Below are positions 33,501 through 45,994 of a DNA stretch of 64,000 nt, piece by piece. Within the stretch, counting starts at the first letter, position 1. Each line of letters starts with the position of its first letter. Both the position numbers and the translations under genes were made by a program. The notes beneath the pieces are model-generated. The model saw nothing but the letters and a program-made list of their open reading frames with translations. It ran no database searches and had not been told where the DNA came from. The stretch lies in the NCBI GenBank assembly GCA_028551475.1, contig CM052356.1, positions 23,587,884 through 23,651,883 of the forward strand. Reading direction: 5' to 3'. The stretch is from Casuarina equisetifolia. Lineage: Eukaryota; Streptophyta; Magnoliopsida; Fagales; Casuarinaceae.

Positions 33501-34365
33501 TGAAGATACTTTAAAACCAAAGAAAATAATATGGAGATATATTTTTATAAAAGTAAAATGATTAATAATTTAGATAAATTATTTAGTAATCTTATTTAGT
33601 AGTAAGTTAGTAGAAATTCTAACTACGTAATGTATGGTCAATACTTTGTGTATATAAATTGAGAATGTGTGTTGTAATATTAATTTTTTATTTTTTTAAA
33701 AGTAACTTGGATGGTCCACAAAGGTTTGTAATATTACATAAAAAGCACTACACCTTTTTGAATAACAAGTTCAGCAGGATGAAACGTATGATTTCTTCGA
33801 ATCTTACCAAATTTGGAAACTAAAAGTCACCAAGGAGTAAGAACTCGAAAGATCTTGTTTGAGCAATAAGTTAGACGAGCCCGAAATATTAGATAATACT
33901 AATTATTAGGTAGAAAGTGTTCTTATACTTTTGAATAGAACAAATAAGATTAAAGATTTAAAAAAAAGAAAAAAAATCCCGAACCTAGACAAGGTTTGCC
34001 TCGTCTTCTAAAATGAAAAAGTGGCCCAATGATTAGACTTAACATCTAAACGGCCGAATAAATGATAAAGGTCCGCAATAAATTACGTATCTGAATAGCC
34101 GTCTCTTCAGAGCGTGGCATCTTGCGCGGATATTTCAATGTTTGGTTGTTGACTATATCCGAAAAGGAATATGAGAAAAGCAGTGAATGAATGAATGGTT
34201 ACGGAAGCAAATCGTGGCCAGAAGGACAAGCTTTTCAAGTTTTCAGCAAAAGATCTTCAGAGAGCAAAAACCACGAGCGGGCCGAATTTGGATTCAGAAT
34301 AGTATAACATATCCAAGAAGGAGAAAAAAATCTAGAATTGGTGGCTAGCTCTGTGCTGAAACTTG
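30559..34365. other. Gene-poor AT-rich intergenic region
   Basis: The first 250 bp hold the EF-hand gene's 5' UTR/promoter, with an (AG)n run near 30714-30733. The rest, to about 34365, is AT-rich with no supported gene. Around 33000-33730 there are short phrases that could be the worn 3' end of a retroelement, but no motif is preserved well enough to name it. Confidence 0.4.
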
Positions 34366-36437
34366 GAATATTATATATATATGGATGGCCTTTTGACCCT
34401 TTTGCTGCTACAGTCTCAGAACTGAAACAACGGCGGTAGCGGGAAAAAGATCACACTTTTGCATGATTTCCTCTCTCCCGCAGGGAAAGGTAATGACTTG
34501 CGTACAACCATGATGCGCTTTGCTTTTTCTTTCTCTTTTTTATCTGTCACTGCACAAAGTTGCCTCAGCTCCTGACGTCTAATTGAAATCGGTTTGTTTG
34601 TTTGCTTGAATATAAGGAAAATTAAAGAAAAGGAAAAGAATTCTAGATTGCTCTATTTGTCTTGCTTCCTCTCTCTCTCTCTCTCGGCGCGTTATCTGTC
34701 AGATATTAATGAGTGTGCAGATTCCACTGGGTTTTGCAACTTAGTGTTGAGGCCATTTTCAGTCCCAGCTGTCCTATTTGTAGCAAAGCAGTTGGTGGGG
34801 ATGGGACCAATTGACCCATCATTCGTACCTCCGTTGTGGATATTTCAGGATAACCCGTCAACATCACCTATAATTTCTGCGTCCGCCCCCTGTAAATTTT
34901 TACCCCATCTTGGTTCCTTTTTGTTTTATTTTGGATTCATATGGATTCTGGATGCTCTTAATTTGTTCTTGTTAGGCTCCAAAATCTGCTTTTTTTTTTT
35001 CCCCGTATTTTCCGTGTTTGAACTTTTTAGACTAACATGCGACTAGAGAACTTCCTGAATTACGGGTTGTCTTTTAGTTTTGGTTAAATTTTTAACAAAG
35101 AGGGAACGGAGGGAGTAAAGTCTAGGGTACTCAAGATTAGGTTTTTTCTTTCCTGTCAATACAATCCGTTTGGCAAAATATGGAAGAAAACTTTTGATCG
35201 TTAGTTAAACTGTCAGATTGTAGATAGTGCGTAGTACTTTGAATTTTTGGAAATTCTGTTCTTTTCCTCCCAACGGTGTTCTGTATGGTGGCTGGGATCC
35301 ACTGTTTTCAAGGTTAAACTTTTGAAAGGGAACTGTCAGATGTGGGTTTCCAAATGAAGGGTTAAAATCTCGGGAATCCCGACTAGGGTATTTTCGAAAC
35401 TTCGTCTTAAAACCCCAGAATTTTTTGGTGGGTTTTACTGTGCTGGATTCTCTTGACTGAAAAATGGGTGGGCATTTGAGGTGGGTTTTCCTCAATATAG
35501 TTAGGGATTTCCTCAGGACTTACGATTTTTACAAAACAGCATCCTCTTTACTCTGAAAATTCAGTTTTTCCATTTTTTTATTTTCCCTTCTTGCAGTATA
35601 AATTTGGACCTGGATAAAGTAAAGTGGTTTCTGCATTCTTATACTCTTCTGAGTTGAGAGAGTTTGAATTTTCAAATCTTCTCTTTTTAGCAATTCTGGA
35701 AGGCGTAGGCTGCTTATGCTGTTTACTCTTCAAGGGTTCTGCGGACAGGGATAAAAATTTGTGGGCCCTGAGCCGTCAAAGCTGTTCTTGTCACTAGGGC
35801 TGGGTTAACTGGGTTTTTCGTTTTGTTAGAATTGGAAATAGCAATTGGAGTGCTCTTTCTCTCATCAATTATAGACTTTGGGGTATTCTTCTTTGTTTGG
35901 TTTCTTCTGGGTCTCTTTCATATTTCACCATCCAAAACCTTTTTTACCAATCTATGAATTCACCGTTGCATTAAATTTCTATTCTTCCCACCCTGTTTAA
36001 GACTGCCATTCATTGCATCTTTGATTTTATGGTTTTCAGATATTTCTCATGGTCTAACTGAACTTCGTTGCCTTTCTATCGTCAATCCTCAAGAGTCCAA
36101 ATTTTGAATTGTGGAGCAAACCACCATTAAAATCTTCACGTACCCCAGTTAGCGTAGTGATTTTTATTGGAGGTGATCCCTGCTTTGGTTTCATTGGCGT
36201 TTTCTGAGTCAGATTGTTTCTCTTCTTGATTACCTCTGTAGTCTGACATCTCAGTTTCCCATAATTTAGCCTACCATCGAACTTGCTGGAATCCCACTAT
36301 AAAATTAATTCTGATCCGAGTTTCAAGAGCAAGTCCTGAAAGCTCAAAGCTTTGCTGCTGGCCTTAGCCTAGACCTGAGGGCAGTGCGACAGGTTTGTGT
36401 GGTTAATATTCTGTACAGTGGATTCGGAATAAGCTAG
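34366..36437 (+). promoter_or_regulatory. Probable promoter and 5' leader with intron of the MYB gene
   Basis: A TATA-like run (ATATTATATATATATGG, about 34367-34383) is followed about 100 bp later by a donor-like GGAAAG|GTAATG near 34488. About 1.9 kb downstream, CTGTACAG|TGGATTCG (near 36418) is an acceptor-like site 20 bases before the MYB ATG. This suggests a non-coding first exon and a long 5' UTR intron; it is inference from splice signals only. A plus-strand frame at 34594-35046 inside this space has no recognisable domain. Confidence 0.4.
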
Positions 36438-39400
36438 ATGACTGTGGATGAAGCGGGTAGTAGCTCCGTATGGAGTAGAGAGCAAGATAAAGCATTTGAG
36501 AATGCCTTGGCAACTCATCCTGAAGATGCTTCAGATCGGTGGGAGAAAATTGCGGCTGATGTACCAGGGAAAACCCTAGAAGAGATTAAATGTCACTACA
36601 AGCTCTTGGTCGAAGATATTAACCAGATTGAGGCTGGCTGTGTGCCACTGCCATCCTATAATTCATCTCAAGAGGGTTCAACAAGCCATGCCGGTGATGA
36701 AGGAACTGGTAAGAAGAGTGGCCATCTGGGGCATTATGACAATGAATCTAATCATGGAAGTAAAGCTTCAAGGTCAGATCAGGAACGCCGTAAGGGGATT
36801 GCTTGGACAGAAGATGAGCACAGGTCAGATTTGTCATTTCTGATATATTTATCCTATGGTGCGTTTTGGTTTAATTGTGGTTCCTGCAAATGAATCCAAT
36901 ATGGTTGGCACATCTAGACCTAGCTACTTGTGATTAAGATGGGTTACTGTTGCATTTCTATAGTGATTACCCTGTCTATATGCCTTTATTCTATTATAGT
37001 TTGCTCTCAAGATGGGCTCGTTTCTGCCTTTATTGTATTCTTTACATGGTACTGCATTAACATGGCTAGTTGTTTCCGGAGAACTATTAGGAAACATATC
37101 TCTCTCTGACAGTTAAGGGACAGTTTGGTTCTAGTAAGCTTTGAGTTTTGCAAAACTTTCTTAATTGAAGTTTTCATTGTATGATGTTTGATGTCAATTT
37201 TGCAGCACATGCCTCTAGCTAACAATCATTCGTTGATTCCATTAGTATGAAGGTGTAGTATACCCTGAAATCTAAGAATTTAGGTGGATTAGCATGTCCT
37301 GAGATGATGATTTATGCAAAGGAAAAGGTGGTTCTCAGTTCTATGCACTTGTTCCAGTTAGGTCTCTTCTATATTCATTTTGAACATCTTAGTTGTATTA
37401 ATCTGATTTGGTTTTAATGTGGTTTTTTTCAGAGTATTGCTGTCACTTAACAATAGTGCATAACCAATATCTATTTACTCATCATGAAAGATTGAAAAAG
37501 TTGTTAACTTTTCATATCAATAAAGTTTCTAATCATTTTCAATGCATCCTGACACTGTTTGTCTTAGTGGTGAATATCTATTTTACCTGGCCGTGACTGC
37601 AATCCTAGATGAGTGGTTTAGTGAGTCCCTGTTCACCTGGTAGGTTTCGGTCACATAGCAGGCCTTTTGTTTGACCAGTGAGATTGCAAAAGAGTATCAT
37701 GAGAGTTGACTACGAAGCAACAAATTAGAAGTGAGATTGAACCATCTTTTACACTGCAAAAAGTAATAGCAAAAACACTTGAATCCCACAACAATTGATG
37801 GGTTTTACATCTGCAAGGAGTTCCATAACTGCATATACAAGAATATTTTGTGTGTGTAATTGTCACAATCATGGATGCTCTCATGGCCTTGTCTTGGTGC
37901 CTTTTGAGGATTTAATTTTTTGACGCATTGCCTAGAACAAACTTTAGAGCTTCAAAAGGTTGATGCTACACCAACTCTGTTAAATGTTCATAGGTATCCA
38001 CTGCTTGGTGTACTTCTTGCTTGTCTGAAGTTAGGCTACTAGTAAGCAAGGTGGCATTCTGCTACTTGGATTGAGGAACCAACTCAACAAAAAATGGACA
38101 GGAGAGAAACTAATTGTAAATGGGAGGACTTGGGAGAGTTTCATGAATGAGATGTGCTTCACTGGCTATTTGCATGATTCCAAGTTGGAAATGCCTTAGC
38201 AATAGCGTAGCTCACCTTTGTCCATTTGCCACATGTTCAATTTTGTTACATTACTCGATCGGTAAATGGCACCATTTTTATGGTGTTCAACTGCGCCCTG
38301 ATTGTCCCTAGCAAGTATGTTGTCTAAGCTAATTGTTAAATGGATCTTATGATTTTTGTCAATCTTTTAGAGAACCCTCCTTACCACTGTTTGAAAGTAT
38401 GTGGGGTCTAACCTTGTCTTGTAAAACCACCTAGCATGTGTAGGTGCTGCTTCCAGTAGAATGCATGACTTATGTGAAATTACACTGACTAAAAGTTAAA
38501 ATGCTTCTTACTAGATAATTGTCCCAGGGAAAACACATTGCGGTTTGAATTTTGTTTGTCCAGCTTGGGGATTTTGCTAAACACAAATAGTGAACAACTT
38601 AGCCATTTAGCGTATTTAGTGAATTCTGCAGGCTTTTGTTTTTCATCAATCATAAAATGCTTTATCCTTAAGTTTCAGTGTGCTTTGTTCCAACAAGTTT
38701 TAATGTGATATAGTACTGTATTAACTTTCCTTTGGATTTAAAACTTGGATAAAGATAGAGAGATTAATTATTCTACTTTCATTTGGCAACAAGCGGGTGT
38801 GGCCAATAAAAGATTATCCTGTCTTGAGAAATATTTATTTTATTTTGTAATACATATCATAATAAGGTTTCCCTCAATAAGTCTGAGAGTAGGTACCCAC
38901 TTTATGAAGAGTGACTTCTGAAGGTTGTGAGGCATACAGGAAGCCTAACTGGGGCAAAGAAACTAGTGCTTTCTTTGGAAAAAAGTTGGATGATGAAAAA
39001 ATTAAAAAAAAAGGGAGAAAAAAATAATTTTTCAAATTTAAAGACTTGGTATTAACACTAAGCCATGCTAACTGAAAAGTTGGGGTGCGATTGTTCATGG
39101 GGAACTCTCATGACTCTTGTATATTGAAGTGAGCATTCCGTATTACAGAACTAAATGTTTGATGACAGGCACGATCTATTCATCAATCAATATGTTTATC
39201 TCAGTTGTTTCCTATTGTGGCTTTTGTTAAATAAAAATTTTGTCTGATTGGCCTCATGGAAATAAGAATCACTTCAACAACGTAGAAAATTCAGGTTACT
39301 GGAAATAAAGCTTTTCATCATGTGGATGAAAAATTATAAACCGCACTCTTTGGCTGTTTTTACAAGATTTGTAGTTCCATAGATTTTGTCATCAATTTAC

Positions 39401-40733
39401 TGTATCAAATTATACGATTAACTTGTTGATTTGCTGAAGACATGCTAAATCCGTTCTACGTTAGGCTCAAGTTTTAGAATACTAGTTTTCGATTTCCAAA
39501 CCTGGCCTGTATGGGACAGGATTTTTCTACCTATCCATTTCTAAGTTGAAGGTTTTTCATGTTTTTTATGGTTAAATTTGGTCCCTTTTGCCATAATTGT
39601 TTTCTTTTAAATATACTTTCTGATTCCATGTGCCATGCGATGGAGGCTTCAGGTTGCACTTCTCTTTTATCAACTTGCCACTCTATAAAAAGCATTTTTT
39701 CTTGTTAGTTCCCCCCATTTTTCAGTTACGTAGCCTCATAAGTTTAGGTTTAGATGGTCTAATTTTTGAGGTAAAAATGACTCAAGCACAAGTTTAGGTT
39801 CTCTTTGGGCCCAGCTTTGCGATTTGGGAAACCACTTCTTGTGGATTGGATATAATTAACTGCCTACTTTGACCTGTGGTCATATTCAATGACTGGCTAG
39901 TAACTGTGGTCATATTTTGACCTGATGCAAGTGTAGGCACTTTTTAGTTCTCTGCTGCATATGTGGGAGTTTCAGAATGTTATGAAACTTGATGCTTCTT
40001 TTTGAGCCTAGTGCTTTAATTACCCAGGGCGGAAGCAGTACTTCCTGATCATGTAGTTTCTGTTAAATACCACATATTGAGGTGCTATGAAGTGTATATG
40101 ATGTTCTGAGGAAGGAAAAATTAAAGTTGGATGAGTTTTTGTATTCCAAAGGATACAAAGTTCAGTTCTTTAGTGTAGTATTATTCTTTCTCAGTAAGCC
40201 TCACTTTTTACATCCCTTTGACTACCAGGTTATTTCTTCTCGGTCTGGACAAGTATGGGAAAGGAGACTGGCGAAGTATATCTCGAAACTTTGTAGTGAC
40301 GCGAACACCTACGCAAGTGGCAAGCCATGCACAAAAGTACTTCATTCGTTTGAACTCAATGAACAAAGATAGGAGGCGATCAAGCATACATGACATCACC
40401 AGTGTTGGCAATGGAGACATTTCGGCACCCCAAGGGCCAATCACAGGTCAAACAAATGGTGGTTCTGCAGGAGGTTCCTCTGGCAAATCAACCAAACAAA
40501 CTGCTCAGCCCCCAGCTGGGCCTGCAGGTGTTGGCATGTATGGAACTCCGACTATAGGGCAACCAGTAGGAGGATCCCTTGGCTCAGCAGTTGGTACCCC
40601 AGTGAGTCTTCCTCCAGGAGCCCATGTGGCATATGGTGTCAGAGCCCCTGTGCCTGGAGTTGTAGTTCCTGGTGCTCCAATGAATATGGGTCCAATGGCA
40701 TATCCAATGCCGCATACATCTGCACATAGGTAA
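36438..40733 (+). CDS. MYBS2: SHAQKYF-class MYB/SANT transcription factor (MYBS2/SRM1-like)
   Basis: Nuclear DNA-binding regulator; Arabidopsis relatives act in sugar/ABA and salt responses (family knowledge). Two coding exons, 36438-36823 and 40229-40733, separated by a 3.4-kb intron, give 296 residues. The first SANT/MYB repeat (about 12-62) reads [17 protein letters not shown] then [18 protein letters not shown]. The second (about 119-170) starts [20 protein letters not shown] and contains [11 protein letters not shown] with the diagnostic SHAQKYF at 161-167. [14 protein letters not shown] follows. The Gly/Pro-rich tail ends in TSAHR. The intron splits the Arg codon of DEHR|LFL inside the second repeat, and the phase matches exactly. 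The intron contains no other gene that I can see. Confidence 0.93.
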
Positions 40734-42038
40734 TGTGCCATTTAGCTGCAGCACGTCCCAAGGGCAGGAGACTTGATGATTGTGCTCTTGTTGGGTTATT
40801 GGGATCCCTGCGATCGAAGCCTAAATATTTTTGCTTAAAGTGGCTCAAGTCGTTTGATGTTCAATGGTCATTTATCTATTTTTGCATCGGTTTGAAATAA
40901 GCCATATTGGTAGGATTACCTGAATCTGTATAGGCAACTCTGCAAGAGGTGGCAGCTTTTAAAAGTAGGAAAGCGTTCTTGTTTGTTTGTCTTGTAAACA
41001 TTCTAAGAGCAATTATTAGTCTTCAGATGTAGTCAGTCTTCTAAGTTCTATGGCACAAGTTGTAAAGAACCCTTTCTATCTTCCTTCTTTACCTAGTCGA
41101 ACCGTTAGTATCTTCTACTACTTTGAGTAGTCATATTGATTCATTTATTTGGCTACAATGGAGTTAGGCAGTTATTAAAGTGTATTAAGTCGAGTTTTCC
41201 TTGGTGGTTGTCCCGTGCAGTTGTTGAAAGAGTACAAGAAGTTGCCTCTATATGACTAATCAGATGGATATAAAGCTGCAGCTCTTGAAATGGCTAGCCA
41301 CTAAGATTGAATTGCCCTTTGTCTAGGACTCGTTCTTGGTTAAGTATGCCATCCTGCCTGCTTTTGTGGCATATGACATTGAAATACCCGAGATTCTGTC
41401 CTTTTTTTTATGAAGGCCTGATGGGAATGTTAGGTTCGAGAGATTCGTCCGGCTGCCTAAGATCCTTGTACAAATGGTGTCTAAGTAGATGCCACTCTTT
41501 GTTGCATGTGCCGGGCATCTTTCCCACCGAATCTTTCTCCCCTAATCATTATTATTTCCGCGATTGTCGACCGTCGGGGGATGGGCAGCAGGTTACTCTA
41601 ATGAGTTATGATCACCTTCTTGAATGTTAGTTCTGAAAAGCTATGTTATGTAAGTAGCAGGGGAAAGGACTGTGCAGAAGGGCAGCAGCTTTGGATGCCT
41701 TTACCGCGTACGCACTTGGTTTATGGGCCAAACTTGGGAGATCTTGACCCAAGTGTACATGGTTTCATGTGCTTTTTTTTTTTTAAATAAATATATTTTT
41801 ATTTATACTTAGACATTAAATGTTGATTTAAGATCTCTTTATTTCAAGTCTTAGTAACTTACCATTGAAGAAGTAGATCATACTTAATAAGTTAAAGTTA
41901 GAACGATTGTAAAATTTTAAACAGCTTTTAACTTTAGGTTCTTAGGACTTAAAAAAGAAAGAAAAAAGAGAACATCAAAGACTTGACTTTTCTTCTCCCT
42001 GAGCTTCTGGGAAGGGTTCTGGGTTTTACATTGAACCC
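40734..42038. other. Intergenic: MYB 3' UTR and MurF promoter
   Basis: No supported gene. Frames at 41307-41630 and 41608-41790 show no domain. The last 250 bp is AT-rich and presumably carries the MurF promoter. Confidence 0.45.
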
Positions 42039-44383
42039 ATGAATGCAACACGAAGCCCTTCCTCTCCTATTACACCTGGAGGAATCTTCAAATCCGCACA
42101 ATTAACTTCACGACCTTGCCGCCTGCTCCCTTCCACCCAGAATGTTCCGAAGTCCGCAGATTCGTTTACCCGAAACGCCCACCATGATCCAGGAAGTTTA
42201 CCCCTCTGGACTGCCACTGAGATAGCTGAAGCTGTAAATAGAAGAATAGTGAAATGGGGTCCTCCGGGAACCATTTCTTCGGACACCAGAACCCTTGAAT
42301 CCAACCAATGGTTCTTTGCCATTGCCGGCGAAAACTACGATGCCCACGATTTCGTAACCCAGGAACTGTCCGGCAAAGGATGCGTGGGAGTTATTGGTAA
42401 CCGGGTTTGAGGGAATTGGAATAAGGGTTTTATCGAAATCGGTGGTGATACTGTGAGTTCATTGGTGAAGATGGCGAGCTATGCAAGGCATAGATTCCAT
42501 GGGTCATTGGTGGGGGTAACGGGTAGTGTGGGAAAAACCACTGCAAAGAGTATGATAGCTTTGGCTCTTGAAAGCCTGGGAAAGCGAGTTTATCAAAGTC
42601 CGGGAAATTGGAATAACAGGATTGGAGTTGCCTTGTCGTTGATTGGAATTCCGAGAAACGCAGAAAGTGTGATTTTGGAGATGGGGATGAGTGCAAATGG
42701 TGAGATTTTAGAGCTTGCAAGGATGGCTAGGCCGTCGGTAAGAGTGATCTTGAATGTTGGGCCTTCTCATTTGGAGAACTTTGCGAATTTGGGGGAGGTT
42801 GCTGAGGCAAAAGGGGAGATTCTAGCCGAAGTGACTCCCGGGGATGTGTGTGTTTTGAATGCTGACGATGCGTTAGTCATGAGCCTTCCTGTTCCATATG
42901 GCGTTAAAAAGGTGAGTGAGGCTTAGTCTCTGATGTGGTGGTGTTAATTTGATCTGACATTCTGTGAAATATCAGAATTTTTCGAGTAGTTTCAGATTAT
43001 AGACATGTGGGAACTAACGTAGTTTGTTTTTGATATGGGAGTCTATAAACTTGCTTTGTTTGGGACTCAGTTTGGTGTCTTTGCGGATTTGTCTGATCAA
43101 CTCTAGAGACAGTCTTTCAAGTGAGCTGTTGGTATTCTGGCACAATTCTTTGATTTTAAGTACTATTTAGAATGTCCTATAGTGTGGCATGATAAAATTC
43201 CAGCATGGATGACCTTTTAGTTTTATTCTTGATGAGCCAATTGCTTGGGAAGTTTTGAGATGAATGTTGGATGATCCGATGGTTCACCACAGTGGTGTTC
43301 ATTTTTCTTGTTTTGTAAAGCTGCAATACTTTTTCCTACTTTGTTTATCAACTTAATGGAAGGAAACGGGGCTTGTGGAATGTCATCTTTGTTTACGTTG
43401 AATCAGTTAAAAGTAACCTTGGATGTTAGGTTACTTTTAACTCTCTCGTAAGTATTGCCTTGGCTTTATCAGGTGCTCTTTGGTCGGAGTGAGAGGTGTG
43501 ACGTCCGGTTGATTGCAGCGGAAAGTGTTGATGGAGGTCTTGGAGTTCGAGTTGTCCTAGAGAAAAATAAAGAGAGGTACGATCATTACAAGATTTCAAA
43601 ACCTTTTTTTCTTTCTTCTTTTTTTGATAATATGAGAGAAAGATTCTGTTTTTTCTTTGTGTCTTCTCTGCACATCTGAATGGAAGTCATGGCTTGCATT
43701 TTATGTCACCTCTTAATAACGACCAGGATGTAATCGTCCTCGTCTAGTGGCTTTTAACGTAATCCATTTTAAGCAGTGATGCTTACAGTGTTCATTTCAA
43801 TGGTAGGGTGGATTTTCTAATTCCTAGTCCCGGTCTGCATCTGGCAATCAATGCATGTGCAGCAGCGGCAGTTGCAACTCAGTTGGGTGCTTCTCTTCCG
43901 CAAGTAGGTAATTTTTTGTCCAGATTTCACCCCGTTCAAATGAGGTCGCAGCTTGAAGTTGCTAAAAATGGCGTCAAAATTATAAATGATGTCTACAACG
44001 CTAATCCTGTTAGCAACATAGCTGCCATTGACCTACTAAAGAGCATTGATTGTTGTGCAAGAAGAGTTTCTATCCTTGGAGACATGTTAGAACTTGGTTC
44101 TACTGAGGTGGAGTCTCATCAAATGATTTTAAACCATTGTTGTGACCCTCGTATTCACTTAGTTGGCCTTGCTGGGAAGAGATATTATGCAGCAGCTGAG
44201 AGTTTGAATCTCTTTGGTAAGATAAATGCTGTACATGCCCCGGACGCAGCATCCCTTGCACTGGAAATTGTGAGGAGGATTGATTGTAATGATGTTGTTT
44301 TGGTGAAGGGTAGTCGTGCAATGAAAATGGAAAGAATAGTTGATGCAATTAAATCAATGAATATGCACAGTCCATTTCTATAG
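42039..44383 (+). CDS. MURF: UDP-MurNAc-tripeptide--D-Ala-D-Ala ligase (MurF) homolog with an in-frame TGA
   Basis: MurF adds D-Ala-D-Ala to the UDP-MurNAc tripeptide, the last cytoplasmic step of peptidoglycan precursor synthesis; land plants keep a cyanobacterial-type copy for plastids (family knowledge). Exons 42039-42911, 43473-43576 and 43807-44383 join in phase to 518 codons. The first about 50 residues are Ser/Thr/Arg/Pro-rich, like a plastid transit peptide. The UDP-substrate domain follows (SSDTRTLESNQWFFAI). The ATP P-loop is GVTGSVGKTT (Lys166), with NWNNRIGVALSLIG and EMGMSANGEI. The C-terminal domain has FHPVQMRSQLEV, NDVYNANPVS and ILGDMLELG. Codon 124 (42408-42410) is TGA between GVIGNRV and GNWNKGF, with no frameshift around it. 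Either the gene is a recent pseudogene, the base is an error, or translation restarts at ATG 42471 (373 residues, lacking the first domain). Everything after the stop is well conserved. Confidence 0.85.
43406..43441. repeat. Perfect 14-bp stem hairpin near the MurF exon 2 acceptor
   Basis: GTTAAAAGTAACCT (43406-43419) and its exact complement AGGTTACTTTTAAC (43428-43441) flank an 8-base loop, 31 bases before the exon 2 acceptor in MurF intron 1. Confidence 0.85.
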
Positions 44384-45640
44384 TGATGTTTAATTTCATG
44401 CTGATAAGTCTTCTGAATTTTACACGACAAGAGTGCTTCTCTTTCCTGTTTACTTTCCCTGCTATTTCATTTTTTCTTAAAGACCTGACGCAGAAGTGAC
44501 CACTGGAATTTTGATCCAGGAAGGAACAGTTGATGATTTGCAGCTAAGATTAGAGGGCCTTAAGAAGAGATTGTAACTTGAACCCAACACAAGGAAAATT
44601 GGAAAATCTGTTCCAATGGGCTGTGACATTGTTGGAGATCATGGTTCCATCACCATAAATTCACATGATGATTACACTCATTCTAGAAAGGGCAAGCGGA
44701 CATTCAACTTTTGGCCCCCTTGGGTTGATACTGAACTAGATGCCATTCAAGCAAACGGCATTTTATGCGCAATTCCTAGGAAGTAAGAGCAATTAGATGA
44801 TGCATCAGATTAATGTCCATTGGTTGTAGAAATGATTTCGTCATATAAAGTAATCCCCAAACATGCCCGCAAACTCTGTCTAATTCTATGGGAGATGCCT
44901 AACGAAGAGTAGTTGACATTACTTGTAGATCACAGGAGTTTCCTGAAATTACGCGGGCTTCCATTCGGAGACTTAAAAGCTATAAAGATGATGCTCGAAC
45001 AAGGTAAGACTGAGCATCTTTCGAGTTAGAAAAGATCTAGCAACGTTTACCTACTTCCATAGGTCTAATCAAACTTCTAAATGGAACAATCAACAAGGAA
45101 TTTCGATCAGCCATCTTCGTGGGGCTGTTTATTTTGGTAGGTTGATCTTATTCCAGAATCACTAAATCATCGTAACTTTTAGCATGTATTTTGTGGGGGG
45201 GGGGGGGGGGGGGGTCTTTTTCCTCTTTTCTTATATCAGAATTAAAGAGGAATGGCATCAGAAAGTTAACATTCCAACTCACAACAGCTTCAGCTAATAT
45301 TCTCGCCTTGTCTGTATGAGGAAAAGAGGAGCATATGATGCATCTCTGATTGCATAATTCAAAAGGGAGTTCCAACCGAACAGGAACCTTTTCCAATTGA
45401 ATGGTTGGAAGATAAATCAGTAAATGGATAAAATGGACTTCTTTCCCCTTTTGCCTGCGAAACACCTCCCCTGGAACATTCTACACATAAAAATTAATTT
45501 AGCTGGTGTTAAGTAAAAACTTGGGTCATCTTCCCGTAACAACGACTAATTAATTCCCGACTCCAAAAACACAATCAGAACGATTATTCGTGTGACGTAG
45601 TTGAAGATCAAAAAGAAGGGTTCAGTTTCAGGGTGCGATG
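44384..45640. other. Intergenic downstream of MurF, with a coding-like remnant
   Basis: At 44496-44786 two plus-strand frames read like protein: one ends DDLQLRLEGLKKRL-stop, and one runs VPMGCDIVGDHGSITINS to ILCAIPRK-stop. I recognise neither and no start or splice model fits, so this may be a gene fragment or chance. A G20 run lies at 45195-45214. From about 45358 rightwards the sequence is repeated at about 52542 (segmental duplication). Confidence 0.45.
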
Positions 45641-45994
45641 TGTTGGAGGATTAAAATATTCAGTTTTACATTAGGTAAGGCGACAGGAGAGCCTGACTTT
45701 ATAAGCTTTCGCTAACAACCTACTATTGCACTTACCTAATGTGGGACTGGATATTTTAATCCTCCAACACTCCCCCGCAGTCTCACGTTGGGCGCGGTGA
45801 GAGGTGGGACTAGTCTAGAGGGACCACATCAAAGTAGGTAAGATACAGAGCCGGCTTTGATACCATATTAGAAATTGAAGGGCCCAACTAAAAACACAGA
45901 ATTGTACTATAGTGGGTTGCTAGTGGAAGCTTATAAAGCCAGACTCTTCTGTTGCCTTACCCAATGTGGGACTGGATATTTTAATCTTCCAACA
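45641..45994. mobile_element. 354-bp long-TIR (foldback) element or solo LTR
   Basis: It begins TGTTGGAGGATTAAAATAT and ends ATATTTTAATCTTCCAACA. The two outer ends are inverted repeats over about 88 bp (45641-45728 against 45907-45994), with roughly four-fifths identity by eye. The flanks are CGATG and GGATG, a 5-bp target duplication with one mismatch. The 3' terminal about 40 bp is also present as a direct copy at 45731-45769, next to the 5' arm. No coding. The homologous place in the duplicated unit (about 53000) lacks the element. Long inverted ends favour a foldback MITE; the TG...CA ends and 5-bp duplication would also fit a solo LTR. Confidence 0.75.

Noticed and set aside
33000-33730. 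Possible worn copia 3' end
   Set aside because: Only vague similarity to RNase H-end wording; no preserved motif, LTR edge or polypurine tract.
34594-35046. 150-codon frame in the MYB upstream region
   Set aside because: Lies within the probable 5' UTR intron and ends in a hydrophobic low-complexity tail; no family recognised.
42393-42425. A mini-intron that would remove the MurF TGA
   Set aside because: The only GT-AG pair around it spans about 29 bases, too short for a plant intron and not a multiple of three.
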